A stretch of DNA of 42,191 nt, taken from positions 1 to 42,191 of the forward strand of contig CAOJUE010000016.1 in the NCBI GenBank assembly GCA_948443845.1, given 5' to 3'. Numbering within the stretch: position 1 is the first letter of the stretch; each line of letters begins with the position of its first letter. The notes under the pieces were generated by a model, which worked only from the letters and a program-made list of their open reading frames with translations, was not told the origin of the DNA and made no database searches. Below are positions 1-8,329 of this stretch, piece after piece. The stretch is from an uncultured Eubacteriales bacterium (GTDB lineage: Bacteria; Bacillota; Clostridia; TANB77; CAG-508). Both the position numbers and the translations under genes were made by a program.

Positions 1-2
1 AT

Positions 3-833
3 ATTGATCAAGTAAGAAAAGTATTAGATGAAAATGGTGGAAAAGACATCAAAATTATCACAAAAGTGGAAAATGTGGAAGGTTTAGAACATATGGAAGA
101 AATCGTAGAAAATGCCGATGTTCAAATGATTGCTCGTGGCGATATGGCAACGGAAACCGATTTCACAGAACCACCAGTTATGCAAAAGAAATTCATCAAA
201 TTATGCAACAGAGCCAACAAACCAGCGATTACAGCAACTCAAATGTTGGAATCTATGACACATCAACCATTACCAACTAGAGCAGAAGCAAGCGACGTTG
301 CCAATGCGGTTTACGACAGAACAAGTGCGATTATGCTTTCTGGAGAATGTGCAATGGGAGAATATCCAGTAGAATGCGTTGCTACTATGGATAAAATCTC
401 AAGAAGAGTAGAAGGTTCTCTTGATTATTGGAAAAAATTCGAAGAAAATACGAATATTAATTTGGAAACATTGGAAGACAATATTTCTTACTCAACCTGT
501 GTGATTGCGAAAAATATGAAAGCAGATGCGATTGTATGCTATACCAATTCTGGTGATTCTGCAAGAAGATTAGCCGGAATGGGAGCAGGATGCCCAATTT
601 TAGCAGTAACTGACAACAGAAGAACATTCAATCAATTGGGAATGGTTTGGAATGTATATCCAGTTTTGGTTGAAGAAAATAGCGATAAGAGCCAAGTAAT
701 TGAAAAAGGTATCGAGAAATTGAAAGCAAACCAAATCTTGGAAACAGGAGATACCGTGATTGTTGCTGGAGGAAAAGACTTTATGAGTGGTGTATCGGCA
801 AGTAAACAAATTGGTGGATATGTAAAAATTTAA
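3..833 (+). CDS. pyk: Pyruvate kinase, C-terminal part (5' end outside window)
   Basis: Glycolytic pyruvate kinase, which transfers phosphate from phosphoenolpyruvate to ADP. The open frame runs in from the window edge (first full codon at 3) and ends at 831-833, giving 276 residues. It begins inside the barrel domain: KVEN near the start, then ARGDMATE, which resembles the conserved ARGDLG segment, and NKPAITATQMLESM, the classic pyruvate kinase stretch, followed by PTRAEASDVANAV and MLSGECAMGEYPVE. The last ~120 residues form the C-terminal domain. No extra PEP-utiliser domain follows, so this is the short form. A strong hairpin terminator lies just downstream. Identification is secure; only the N-terminal part is missing. 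Confidence 0.96.
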   Translation: MDQVRKVLDENGGKDIKIITKVENVEGLEHMEEIVENADVQMIARGDMATETDFTEPPVMQKKFIKLCNRANKPAITATQMLESMTHQPLPTRAEASDVANAVYDRTSAIMLSGECAMGEYPVECVATMDKISRRVEGSLDYWKKFEENTNINLETLEDNISYSTCVIAKNMKADAIVCYTNSGDSARRLAGMGAGCPILAVTDNRRTFNQLGMVWNVYPVLVEENSDKSQVIEKGIEKLKANQILETGDTVIVAGGKDFMSGVSASKQIGGYVKI

Positions 834-847
834 GAAAAACTAGAAGA

Positions 848-872
848 AAAGCCTGACGTTGTCAGGCTTTTA
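848..872. terminator. Intrinsic terminator between pyk and the convergent J-protein gene
   Basis: Ten-base perfect stem (AAAGCCTGAC / GTCAGGCTTT) with a 3-nt loop and T-rich flank, placed between convergent genes. It can serve both strands. Confidence 0.85.
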
Positions 873-878
873 AGATGC

Positions 879-1469
879 TTAAAAAGTATAATTTTCGTAA
901 TAACTTTCATTCAAATAAGGAGCGAGCAATTCATAAAATAAATCATCTAAAGTTTTTAATTCATCTTCGGAATACAGCGAGTTGTTTTCGGGGAATTCAT
1001 TGGTTGTATTGGTAGTAGGATTGAAAACTGTAGAGGGTTTTGTAGAAGACTGATTTTGGGTGATAAGATAATGTTGAACTTGAATCAAATTAATCAAAAA
1101 CAAAGCCAAAAAGATGATGAGAAAAAGGACAAAAATCTGCAATTGGCGTTTTTTGTCAAATTGATTCAATTTTTCAGTAACAAATTTGGTAAATGAATTT
1201 TCAGAGTGGGATTCAGGAGGAGCAGAATGTACAGGAATAGATACGGTAGTATATTCAAGAGATTTCAAGTAAGCATCGTATTCTGCTTTTTTTTCTGAAT
1301 TGGATAAAATATCGTATGATTCATTAATTTCCTTAATTTTTTGCTCAGCAAATTCTTTATCACCTACATATAAATCTGGATGATATTGTTTTACCAATTT
1401 TTTATAAGAACTTTTGATTTGTTGCTGGGAAGCATTTTGAGATAGATTTAATATTTGATAATAGTTCAT
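879..1469 (-). CDS. Membrane-anchored J-domain (DnaJ-like) protein
   Basis: A 196-residue co-chaperone-like protein. Residues 1-70 form a J domain: it starts MNYYQILNL, carries the diagnostic HPD tripeptide near residue 31, and ends with the usual [16 protein letters not shown] single hydrophobic segment (about residues 110-130, rich in F, L and I) predicts a membrane anchor. It is followed by a Ser/Thr/Asn-rich linker and an acidic tail. There is no G/F region or zinc-finger domain, so it is not the housekeeping DnaJ but an accessory J protein that would recruit Hsp70 to the membrane. The start is supported by GAGGAG seven bases upstream. It is transcribed toward pyk. Its client is unknown. 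Confidence 0.85.
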   Translation of the reverse strand: MNYYQILNLSQNASQQQIKSSYKKLVKQYHPDLYVGDKEFAEQKIKEINESYDILSNSEKKAEYDAYLKSLEYTTVSIPVHSAPPESHSENSFTKFVTEKLNQFDKKRQLQIFVLFLIIFLALFLINLIQVQHYLITQNQSSTKPSTVFNPTTNTTNEFPENNSLYSEDELKTLDDLFYELLAPYLNESYYENYTF

Positions 1470-1587
1470 ATTTTTCTCCTCATAATTCTATTATAAAACA
1501 AGATGACGAAAAATTCAACTTTTTGCTCGAAAATTCTCATATAGGCAAGAAACATTCAAATTTTCACGAAAATTCCTCAATCTTATA

Positions 1588-1616
1588 TTGCTATTTTAAA
1601 AAAAATGTAATATAAT
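1588..1616 (+). promoter_or_regulatory. Sigma-A type promoter for purM
   Basis: TTGCTA (1588-1593), a 17-bp spacer and TATAAT (1611-1616), about 28 bases before the purM start codon. No purine riboswitch-like structure is seen in the short leader. Confidence 0.75.
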
Positions 1617-1644
1617 ACTTTCATCCAAAAAAAGGAGGAAACTT

Positions 1645-2691
1645 ATGGAAAAAAGTTTTAGCGAAACTTATAAAAATGCAGGAGTAGATGTAACGGCTGG
1701 GTATAAATCCGTGGAACTGATGAAAAAATCCATTCAAAGCACCTATAATGAAGGCGTTATTGGCGATATTGGGGGCTTTGGTGGACTTTTTGCACCGAAT
1801 ATAAAAGGAATGAAAGAACCCATTTTAGTATCTGGAACCGATGGCGTAGGAACCAAACTCAAATTAGCATTTTTAATGAATAAACACGATACCATTGGTC
1901 AAGATTGTGTTGCCATGTGTGTTAATGACATTGTTTGTTGTGGCGCAAAACCATTGTTTTTCTTAGATTATATGTCCTTATGGAAAAACATTCCAGAAAT
2001 GGTGGCTGAAATTGTTGGTGGTGTAGCAAATGGGTGCAAGCAAGCAGGCTGTGCGCTAATTGGTGGAGAAACTGCTGAAATGCCTGGAATGTACGCAGAA
2101 AACGAATACGATTTGGCTGGATTTGCTGTTGGTATGGTTGACAAAGAAAAAATGATTAATAGTGAAAAGGTCGAAATGGGAGACTTGGTAATTGGCTTAA
2201 AATCAAGTGGTGTTCATTCTAATGGATTTTCATTGATTCGAAAATTATTTCACATTGGAACAGACGAAAATGCCTTAAACGGCTACCAAGATGAACTTGG
2301 TATGACACTTGGAGAATGCTTATTAGCACCTACCAAAATCTACGTCAAACCAGTTTTGGAATTAATTTCAAAAGTGTCAGTGAAAGGAATTTCACACATC
2401 ACAGGTGGCGGATTTTATGAAAATATGCCGCGAATGTTGAAAAATGGGGTTGCTCTAAACATTTACGCAAATTCTTATGAAGTGCCAAATATTTTCAAAT
2501 TAATGCAAAGTTTAGGAGACATTCCTACACATGATATGTATAATACCTTCAATATGGGAATTGGTATGGCGATCATTGTTCCAGAAAGCGAAGTTCATAA
2601 ATCTTTGCAAATTCTGAATGATTGCGGAGAAGAAGCTTATTTGATTGGAGAAGTGGTTTCTGGAAATAAAGAAATTAATATTATTTCATAA
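1645..2691 (+). CDS. purM: Phosphoribosylformylglycinamidine cyclo-ligase (AIR synthase)
   Basis: Fifth step of purine synthesis: ATP-dependent closure of FGAM to AIR. The product has 348 residues, the usual length. Family motifs are visible in order: YKNAGVDV and GYKSVELMK at the N terminus, GGFGGLF, VSGTDGVGTKL (near residue 55), CVAMCVNDIVCCGAKPLFFLDY, GGETAEMPGMY and SSGVHSNGFSL, with THDMYNTFNMGIGM in the C-terminal half. The start follows AAAGGAGG. It is transcribed alone from its own promoter, whereas purE, purC and purN sit about 30 kb away in the opposite direction, so the pathway genes are split here. It contains no in-frame CGG codon. Confidence 0.97.
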   Translation: MEKSFSETYKNAGVDVTAGYKSVELMKKSIQSTYNEGVIGDIGGFGGLFAPNIKGMKEPILVSGTDGVGTKLKLAFLMNKHDTIGQDCVAMCVNDIVCCGAKPLFFLDYMSLWKNIPEMVAEIVGGVANGCKQAGCALIGGETAEMPGMYAENEYDLAGFAVGMVDKEKMINSEKVEMGDLVIGLKSSGVHSNGFSLIRKLFHIGTDENALNGYQDELGMTLGECLLAPTKIYVKPVLELISKVSVKGISHITGGGFYENMPRMLKNGVALNIYANSYEVPNIFKLMQSLGDIPTHDMYNTFNMGIGMAIIVPESEVHKSLQILNDCGEEAYLIGEVVSGNKEINIIS

Positions 2692-2751
2692 AAACATACA
2701 TATTAAATACAATGAATCATATTTTATAAAAAGAAAGGAAAAAATTTAATC

Positions 2752-4068
2752 ATGCAACTGATTACGCTGATTATACTTATTTTAATTAATGCATTTTTTG
2801 CAGCGAGTGAAATCGCATTTATCTCGCTTAATGATGCGAAAATAGAAATGATGGCAAAAGACGGAAATAAAAAAGCAATTGCCATGGCGAAAATGTTAAA
2901 AACGCCAAGCAGATTTTTAGCAACCATACAAATCGGAATTACATTTGGGGGATTCTTATCTAGTGCGCTAGCATCAGATACATTTGCCAGCAAACTAGCA
3001 CCAATTTTGTATAGTTGGATTCCAGCTATCAGTGTCGAAACTTGGAATGCCATTGCGATGATCATTATTACTCTAATTTTATCCTATTTTACATTAATTT
3101 TTGGCGAATTGGTACCAAAACGAATTGCCATGAAAAAATACGAAATGATTGCATTTGCAAGTATTGGAGTCATTCGTTTTATCTCATTTATAACCGCTCC
3201 ATTTGTGAGTTTCTTGGAATTTTCAACCAATATCGTTTCCAAATTGTTTGGCGTAACTGGAGATGAAGAAGAAACCGTCACAGAAGAAGAAATTAGAATG
3301 ATGGTTGATGTTGGGGAAGAAAAGGGAACCATTGATTTAAACGAAAAAGAAATGATTAACAATGTATTTGAATTCAATGATAGAACTGTTTCGGAAATCA
3401 TGATTCCTAGAACAGAAATTTTTGCACTAGATAGCAATTTATCCATGACAGATGCCATTTTAGAGATTGCAGATGACTACAAATACAGTAGAATACCAGT
3501 TTACAAAGACAACATGGACCAAATTATTGGTATTTTGTATGTCAAAGATATGTTACTTGAGCAAAAAAACAAAAATACAAAAATCAGAAATCTTGTGAAA
3601 GATGCTTATTTTGTGGCAGAAACGAAAAAAGTAAACGAATTATTTACTGAAATGAGAAAAAATAAAAGGCAAATTGCCATTGTACTAGATGAATACGGCG
3701 GTACAGCTGGTCTTGTCACCATGGAAGACATTCTGGAAGAAATTGTGGGCGATATTTTTGACGAGTTTGACGATATCGAGAAGGAATTTGAGAAAATCGA
3801 TGAAAACACCTATCTATTAAGTGGTAGTCTGCCAATTTATGAATGCAAAAAATTGCTTAATATTGACATTCCAGAAGGCGATTATGAAACACTTTCCGGT
3901 TATTTGATTGATGCCATGGGAAGAATTCCAGAAGAAAAGGAAAAACCTGTTTTGGAATTGGAAAATGTTGTGTATAAAATTGAGAAGATAAAAAATAAAA
4001 GAATTATTAAAGTAAAAGTTTGCATTACAGATGCGAAAAAAGAAGAAGACAATGAAGAACAAGAGTAA
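2752..4068 (+). CDS. CorC/HlyC-type membrane protein (DUF21, CBS pair, CorC domain)
   Basis: A 438-residue hemolysin-III-like/CorC family protein, often linked to Mg2+ or Na+ transport. The N-terminal DUF21 domain (about 1-185) has hydrophobic helices and the motif AASEIAFISLNDAK near residue 16. The segment EEEIRMMVDVGEEKGTI follows, then a CBS pair from about residue 215 (VSEIMIPRTEIFALD and YSRIPVYKDNMDQIIGILYVKD; second half with IAIVLDEYGGTAGLVTMEDILEEIVGDI). The C-terminal CorC_HlyC domain covers about 350-425, with an acidic tail. The start has a weak AAGGAAAAAA site. The substrate cannot be read from the sequence. Confidence 0.92.
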   Translation: MQLITLIILILINAFFAASEIAFISLNDAKIEMMAKDGNKKAIAMAKMLKTPSRFLATIQIGITFGGFLSSALASDTFASKLAPILYSWIPAISVETWNAIAMIIITLILSYFTLIFGELVPKRIAMKKYEMIAFASIGVIRFISFITAPFVSFLEFSTNIVSKLFGVTGDEEETVTEEEIRMMVDVGEEKGTIDLNEKEMINNVFEFNDRTVSEIMIPRTEIFALDSNLSMTDAILEIADDYKYSRIPVYKDNMDQIIGILYVKDMLLEQKNKNTKIRNLVKDAYFVAETKKVNELFTEMRKNKRQIAIVLDEYGGTAGLVTMEDILEEIVGDIFDEFDDIEKEFEKIDENTYLLSGSLPIYECKKLLNIDIPEGDYETLSGYLIDAMGRIPEEKEKPVLELENVVYKIEKIKNKRIIKVKVCITDAKKEEDNEEQE

Positions 4069-4071
4069 AAT

Positions 4072-4103
4072 AAAAAGGTAGAATTTTAGGATTCTGCCTT
4101 TTT
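4072..4103 (+). terminator. Intrinsic terminator after the CorC-like gene
   Basis: Thirteen-base stem with one G-U pair (AAAAAGGTAGAAT / ATTCTGCCTTTTT), a 6-nt loop and a T run, starting 4 bases after the stop codon. Confidence 0.85.
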
Positions 4104-4192
4104 CATTTTAAGAAAAACAGTAGAAACTTCAAAGGATGGCACATACTTTCTTATTTTTTGGAAACAATAACCAAAAATCATAGGAGGTAAAA

Positions 4193-5452
4193 ATGAAAGA
4201 TTGTTTAAAAATATTGAGTGTCAAAGCATTAGAAGTGCTAGATTCTAGAGGAAATCCAACCGTTCAAGTTGAGGTGGTAACAGAAGGTGGATTTTGTGGG
4301 AAAGCCGTTGTCCCATCTGGCGCGTCAACTGGTACATTTGAAGCTTTAGAATTAAGAGATGGGGATCAAAGCCGTTTTGGAGGAAAAGGTGTTTTAACTG
4401 CGGTGGATAATGTCAACAAAAAAATCGCTAAAAAACTAGAAGGAATGAATGTTTACGAGCAAATCCGAATTGACGAAGAATTAATCAACATGGCAGGCGA
4501 AAACAAAACCAAACTTGGTGCCAATAGCACATTAGGCGTTTCGATAGCCGTATGCAAAGCGGCGGCAGAATCGTTAGGTTTGCAACTCTATAATTACATT
4601 GGCGGAATTAACGCCAAAATGATGCCCATTCCCATGATGAATATTCTAAATGGTGGAAAACACGCCGATAATAATGTCAACATTCAAGAATTTATGATTA
4701 TGCCAACTGGTGCAACAACTGGAAAACAAGCCATCCAAATGGGAGCAGAAGTGTATCATGCTTTAAAAAAGATTTTGAAGGTAAATGGTTATGAAACAGC
4801 AGTTGGTGATGAAGGCGGATTTGCCCCTAATTTGCAAAATGAAGATGAAGCTTTTAAATATATTTTAGAAGCAATCAAACACGCAGGATATGAGCCAGGA
4901 AAAGACATCAACTTAGCCATTGACGTGGCAGCGACCGAAATGTTTGACGCTGCCAAAAAGACAAATCGAGAGGGATACGAGTTCTGGAAAACAGGCGAAT
5001 TTAAGACAACAGACGAAATGATCGAATATTTGAAAAGTCTAACCGAAAAATATCCGCTGATTTCAATTGAAGATGGTTTAGCAGAAGAAGACTGGAAAGG
5101 CTGGAAAAAATTGAGTGATACACTAAAAGACAAGGTAATGCTAGTTGGAGACGATATTTTTGTTACCAATCGAACACGTTTCGAGAAAGGAATCCGAAAC
5201 GGAGTTGCCAATTCGATTTTGATAAAACCAAATCAAATTGGAACGGTAACAGAAACACTCGATTGCATTGAAGTAGCAAAACAAAATGGCTATAAAGTGG
5301 TTGTATCCCATCGTTCAGGAGAAACGGAAGATAGTTTTGTGGCGGATTTAGCAGTTGCAGTAAACGGCGGATATATCAAGGCTGGTGCGCCTTGCAGAAC
5401 AGACAGAGTCGTAAAATATAATCGATTAATTAATATTGAAGCAGAAATTTAA
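4193..5452 (+). CDS. eno: Enolase (phosphopyruvate hydratase)
   Basis: Converts 2-phosphoglycerate to phosphoenolpyruvate. The product has 419 residues, slightly shorter than the usual ~430. Characteristic motifs are [12 protein letters not shown] near the N terminus, [56 protein letters not shown], the metal-binding [11 protein letters not shown] segment, GDDIFVTN, the signature [14 protein letters not shown] and [11 protein letters not shown]. The start ATG sits 5 bases after AGGAGG. The gene stands alone between the CorC-like gene and the nuclease gene, and no clear hairpin terminator follows it. It contains no in-frame CGG codon. Assignment is secure. Confidence 0.97.
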   Translation: MKDCLKILSVKALEVLDSRGNPTVQVEVVTEGGFCGKAVVPSGASTGTFEALELRDGDQSRFGGKGVLTAVDNVNKKIAKKLEGMNVYEQIRIDEELINMAGENKTKLGANSTLGVSIAVCKAAAESLGLQLYNYIGGINAKMMPIPMMNILNGGKHADNNVNIQEFMIMPTGATTGKQAIQMGAEVYHALKKILKVNGYETAVGDEGGFAPNLQNEDEAFKYILEAIKHAGYEPGKDINLAIDVAATEMFDAAKKTNREGYEFWKTGEFKTTDEMIEYLKSLTEKYPLISIEDGLAEEDWKGWKKLSDTLKDKVMLVGDDIFVTNRTRFEKGIRNGVANSILIKPNQIGTVTETLDCIEVAKQNGYKVVVSHRSGETEDSFVADLAVAVNGGYIKAGAPCRTDRVVKYNRLINIEAEI

Positions 5453-5498
5453 AATAGCCTAACCTTTCATTATATCATAGTTTTTGATTTATGTCAAG

Positions 5499-5527
5499 TT
5501 GACAAATTTGGAAAAATGTGGTATAAT
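5499..5527 (+). promoter_or_regulatory. Consensus promoter with palindrome over the -35 box
   Basis: TTGACA (5499-5504), 17-bp spacer, TATAAT (5522-5527): both hexamers are perfect. The -35 box is the right half of the palindrome TGTCAA-G-TTGACA. A very similar region occurs at 21975-22010, so the palindrome may be an operator shared by two transcription units. Confidence 0.8.
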
Positions 5528-5540
5528 CCAATCATATTTA

Positions 5541-5578
5541 AAAAATAAGGTATTCGAAAAGTAGAATATCTTATTTTT
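5541..5578 (+). terminator. Terminator-like hairpin inside the leader of the nuclease gene
   Basis: A 15-bp stem with one G-U pair (5541-5555 with 5564-5578) whose 3' arm ends in TTATTTTT. It lies between the promoter and the AAGGAG ribosome site of the next gene, so read-through or anti-termination would be needed for expression. It could be an attenuator or a leader stabiliser. Confidence 0.6.
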
Positions 5579-5593
5579 ATACAAGGAGAAAAA

Positions 5594-6322
5594 ATGAGCA
5601 AAAGAAGAAAAATAAGTGTAAAACAAAGTATTGTTAGTATCGTTTTATTGGTACTGATTGGCGTATTAGGCGTTTATGAAAAGGATTTTGCGCCTACTGT
5701 TAGCCAGACGATTCCAGAAATCTCGTTTGATTTAGACGAAATTCCGGAGTTTTCGAATGTGCCATATGTTGTGCTAAATGAAAATCGTCCTTTTTTTGAA
5801 GAAAGTGATTATACGTTAGAGCCTTTTGAAAAATATAGTGAATTAGATGAACTTGGCAGATGCGGAGTCGCGTACGCCAACATTTGCAAGGAAATTATGC
5901 CGACGGAAAAAAGAGGTGAAATTGGAAATGTGAAACCAACTGGTTGGCATACGGTAAGATATGACGATTTAGTGGAAGGAAAATATCTGTACAATCGTTG
6001 CCATTTGATTGGCTACCAATTGGCTGGCGAAAATGCAAACGAAAAAAATTTAATTACAGGAACGCGATATTTTAATGTCAGTGGCATGTTACCTTTTGAA
6101 AATCAGGTAGCTGATTATGTGGAAGAAACGAATCATCATGTGCTCTATCGTGTTACGCCGATTTTTGAGGGAAATAATTTGGTTGCAAAAGGGGTTCAAA
6201 TGGAAGGATTTTCGGTGGAAGATAGAGGAGAAGGCGTTTGTTTTCATGTGTTTGTTTATAATGCTCAACCGGGGATTACGATTGATTATTTGACGGGAGA
6301 AAGTTATAAATCAGACCAATAA
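5594..6322 (+). CDS. Secreted or membrane-anchored DNA/RNA non-specific endonuclease
   Basis: A 242-residue protein of the streptococcal/clostridial DNA-entry nuclease type. A basic start (MSKRRKISVKQS) and a hydrophobic segment (about residues 14-27) give a signal anchor. The catalytic region includes YNRCHLIGYQLAGENANEKN (about 134-153), where the family usually has an NR-x-HL motif with catalytic His, followed by LITGTRYFNVSGMLPFE and HVLYRVTPIFEGNNLVAKG. The C terminus ends in the conserved NAQPGITIDYLTG. It lies 13 bases before the GH25 lysozyme gene, so the two are probably co-transcribed and both act outside the membrane. A role in nutrient scavenging, DNA uptake or competition is possible. 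Confidence 0.88.
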   Translation: MSKRRKISVKQSIVSIVLLVLIGVLGVYEKDFAPTVSQTIPEISFDLDEIPEFSNVPYVVLNENRPFFEESDYTLEPFEKYSELDELGRCGVAYANICKEIMPTEKRGEIGNVKPTGWHTVRYDDLVEGKYLYNRCHLIGYQLAGENANEKNLITGTRYFNVSGMLPFENQVADYVEETNHHVLYRVTPIFEGNNLVAKGVQMEGFSVEDRGEGVCFHVFVYNAQPGITIDYLTGESYKSDQ

Positions 6323-6335
6323 AAAGGAAAGAAAA

Positions 6336-7532
6336 ATGATGAAAAAAGTAGTAATAGTTATGATACCATTTATTGCAATTGTGATAGTAGGGATTTGCCT
6401 TTGGCAATACCAAAAAGGTAAAAAAATGGATGCAGAAGCCATTCATTTAAAAGAGGATTTAACCGTTGAATTTGGAGAAAAGGTAAAAATATCGGATTTT
6501 ATTGAAAATCTGGAAGGAAATTTGGTAGAAGATTGCGAAGTTAATACAGAACAATTAGGAGAAACGCAAGTTTTATTTGAATATACCAATCGAAAAAACA
6601 AACGAGAAAATGCAGAATTTACACTAAAAGTAATCGATACGAAACCACCACAAATCTTGAGTGGAAATTCGTATACGCTAAGGCTAGGCGATAACAAAAG
6701 TTTGACCGATGTGTTACTCAGCGGAGATGAAGCAGATGACAATCCAAAACGAGAAATCATAGGAGAATATGATGTAAACCAAGCAGGAGATTATCCATTA
6801 ACCTATATTGTAACCGATTCGAGTGGGAATCAAGCCAAAAAAGATTTTGTACTTCATGTCAAAGAAAAAGAGGAAGAAAAAAAGAAACCTCAAAAACTCG
6901 ATATAGAGGATGTTTTGAGAGATTATAAAACAGAAGATACCAAAATTGGAATTGACGTGTCAAAATGGCAAGAAGAAATTGATTGGCAAAAGGTCAAAAA
7001 TGCAGGAATTGAATTTGCGATGATACGAATTGGATATCAAACTGCGTATGATGGTGAATGTCAGCTTGACCCTTGTTTTATTGCCAATATGGAAGGCGCA
7101 AAATCGGTCAATATGCCAGTAGGAATTTATTTTTATTCGTATGCGAAAAACGTGGAACAAGCTGCCCAGCAGGCGCATTGGATAAAAGAGCATTTGCAAA
7201 ATGCAAAACTTGATTTGCCAATTGCTTTTGATTGGGAAAATTGGAATTCTTTTAACCAAGCGGGTATGAGTTTTTATACGCTCAATAAAGTGGCAAATGT
7301 GTTTTTGGATACGGTGCAAGAGTTAGGTTATCAAGGAATGCTGTATAGTAGCAAATTTTATTTGGAGCAAATCTGGGAGCCAACCCAGTATGTGGTTTGG
7401 CTAGCACAATATAATCGAAAAGTAACCTATGAAGGCGAATATTCCATTTGGCAGATGAGTGAATCTGGCAGAGTAGATGGCATAGAAAATGATGTGGATT
7501 TAGATGTGATGTATTTAAAAAAACAAAATTAA
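6336..7532 (+). CDS. GH25 lysozyme-like peptidoglycan hydrolase with N-terminal anchor
   Basis: A 398-residue protein. Residues 1-30 contain a membrane-anchor helix (rich in V and I, after MMKK). Residues ~35-175 form one or two Ig-like (DUF5011-type) modules, ending in IVTDSSGNQAKKDFVLHV. A charged linker follows, then a GH25 catalytic barrel from ~205: GIDVSKWQEEIDWQKVK, FAMIRIGYQTAYDG, GIYFYSYAKN, the catalytic-site strand PIAFDWENWN (with the acidic pair D and E) and IWQMSESGRVDGIENDVDLD at the end. Predicted to cut the beta-1,4 muramic acid bond of peptidoglycan. It follows the nuclease gene closely and is probably in the same operon. Confidence 0.92.
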   Translation: MMKKVVIVMIPFIAIVIVGICLWQYQKGKKMDAEAIHLKEDLTVEFGEKVKISDFIENLEGNLVEDCEVNTEQLGETQVLFEYTNRKNKRENAEFTLKVIDTKPPQILSGNSYTLRLGDNKSLTDVLLSGDEADDNPKREIIGEYDVNQAGDYPLTYIVTDSSGNQAKKDFVLHVKEKEEEKKKPQKLDIEDVLRDYKTEDTKIGIDVSKWQEEIDWQKVKNAGIEFAMIRIGYQTAYDGECQLDPCFIANMEGAKSVNMPVGIYFYSYAKNVEQAAQQAHWIKEHLQNAKLDLPIAFDWENWNSFNQAGMSFYTLNKVANVFLDTVQELGYQGMLYSSKFYLEQIWEPTQYVVWLAQYNRKVTYEGEYSIWQMSESGRVDGIENDVDLDVMYLKKQN

Positions 7533-7578
7533 CATAATATAAACAAGCAACATACTATATAATATAGGAGGCAAAAAA

Positions 7579-7947
7579 GTGGAAAATATATTATATAGTA
7601 TCGGAGGAATTTTGATACCGTTTATGGGAACGACTTTAGGAAGTAGTTTTGTATTTTTTATCCGAAATCATATGAGTGAAAAATTTCAAAAATTGATTGT
7701 AGGTTTTGCGTCAGGCGTCATGATTGCAGCAAGTGTGTGGTCACTTCTATTGCCAGCAATTGAAATGGCGGAAAATCAAGGGAAAATATCATGGTTACCT
7801 GCGGCGGTTGGACTAAGTTTGGGCGTGATATTTTTAATTTTTATCAATAAAATGGCAGAAAAAGTCGAACGTAAGAAAAATGGGAAAAAGATGAATATGC
7901 TGCTATTTTCTGTGACCCTACATAATATTCCAGAAGGAAGATGTTAA
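7579..7947 (+). pseudogene. ZIP-family metal transporter, 5' part, cut by the mobile element
   Basis: The first 120 codons of a ZIP (ZupT-like) zinc/metal transporter. The GTG start follows AGGAGG. Helices contain the family pattern GTTLGSSFVFF, GFASGVMIAASVWSLLLPAIE and a His-rich metal site ending HNIPEG. At the PEG codons the sequence switches into the mobile element and stops after two foreign codons. The rest of the gene continues at 21541, and joining the two parts at the shared CCAGAAGGAA restores HNIPEGMAVGV. The left fragment alone lacks the second half of the transporter and is unlikely to work. Confidence 0.9.
7930..7939 (+). other. attL core of the element
   Basis: CCAGAAGGAA in the ZIP codons for Pro-Glu-Gly. 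The flank to its left is ZIP sequence and the flank to its right is element sequence. Confidence 0.85.
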
Positions 7948-7950
7948 AGT

Positions 7951-7992
7951 AGAAGGTAGAAAGATTTTGCTTGGAAAATAATTTGGATTCAT
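7951..7992. repeat. 42-bp direct repeat, left copy
   Basis: Matches 13245-13286 at 38 of 42 positions, including an uninterrupted TTTTGCTTGGAAAATAATTT. It sits 11 bases inside attL. The rest of 7940-8329 holds no convincing gene; it is AT-rich and full of stops in all frames. Confidence 0.8.
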
Positions 7993-8329
7993 AATATGTA
8001 AATGATTGTTAGAAAGAGTAGATAATGTAGAATTTTTAAGAGATAAATTAGTAAAAAAGTTGGTTTAGGTTTGTTATCCTATATGATATTACTTTATGCA
8101 ACATTTAGGATAGAGGGGATGTCCTAGAAAGAAAACAATAAAGAGTATTAAGAAAATGTAAATAATCTTATTGATAAAATAAAAAAATCATGATAGAATG
8201 TTAAAAACAAAGGAACTTTGAAGGAAAGAGAAAAAGTAATTGAGTTTAATAAAGCTAATGTTATTGTCATTTTCCAAAATTAGAAGAGTACCAAAAAGAT
8301 TAGATAAAGAAAATAAGTTGGGGGAAAAT

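Noticed and set aside
1645..2691. purine riboswitch before purM or purE
   Set aside because: Neither leader shows the conserved three-way junction sequences; the hairpins before purE do not fit the known purine riboswitch.
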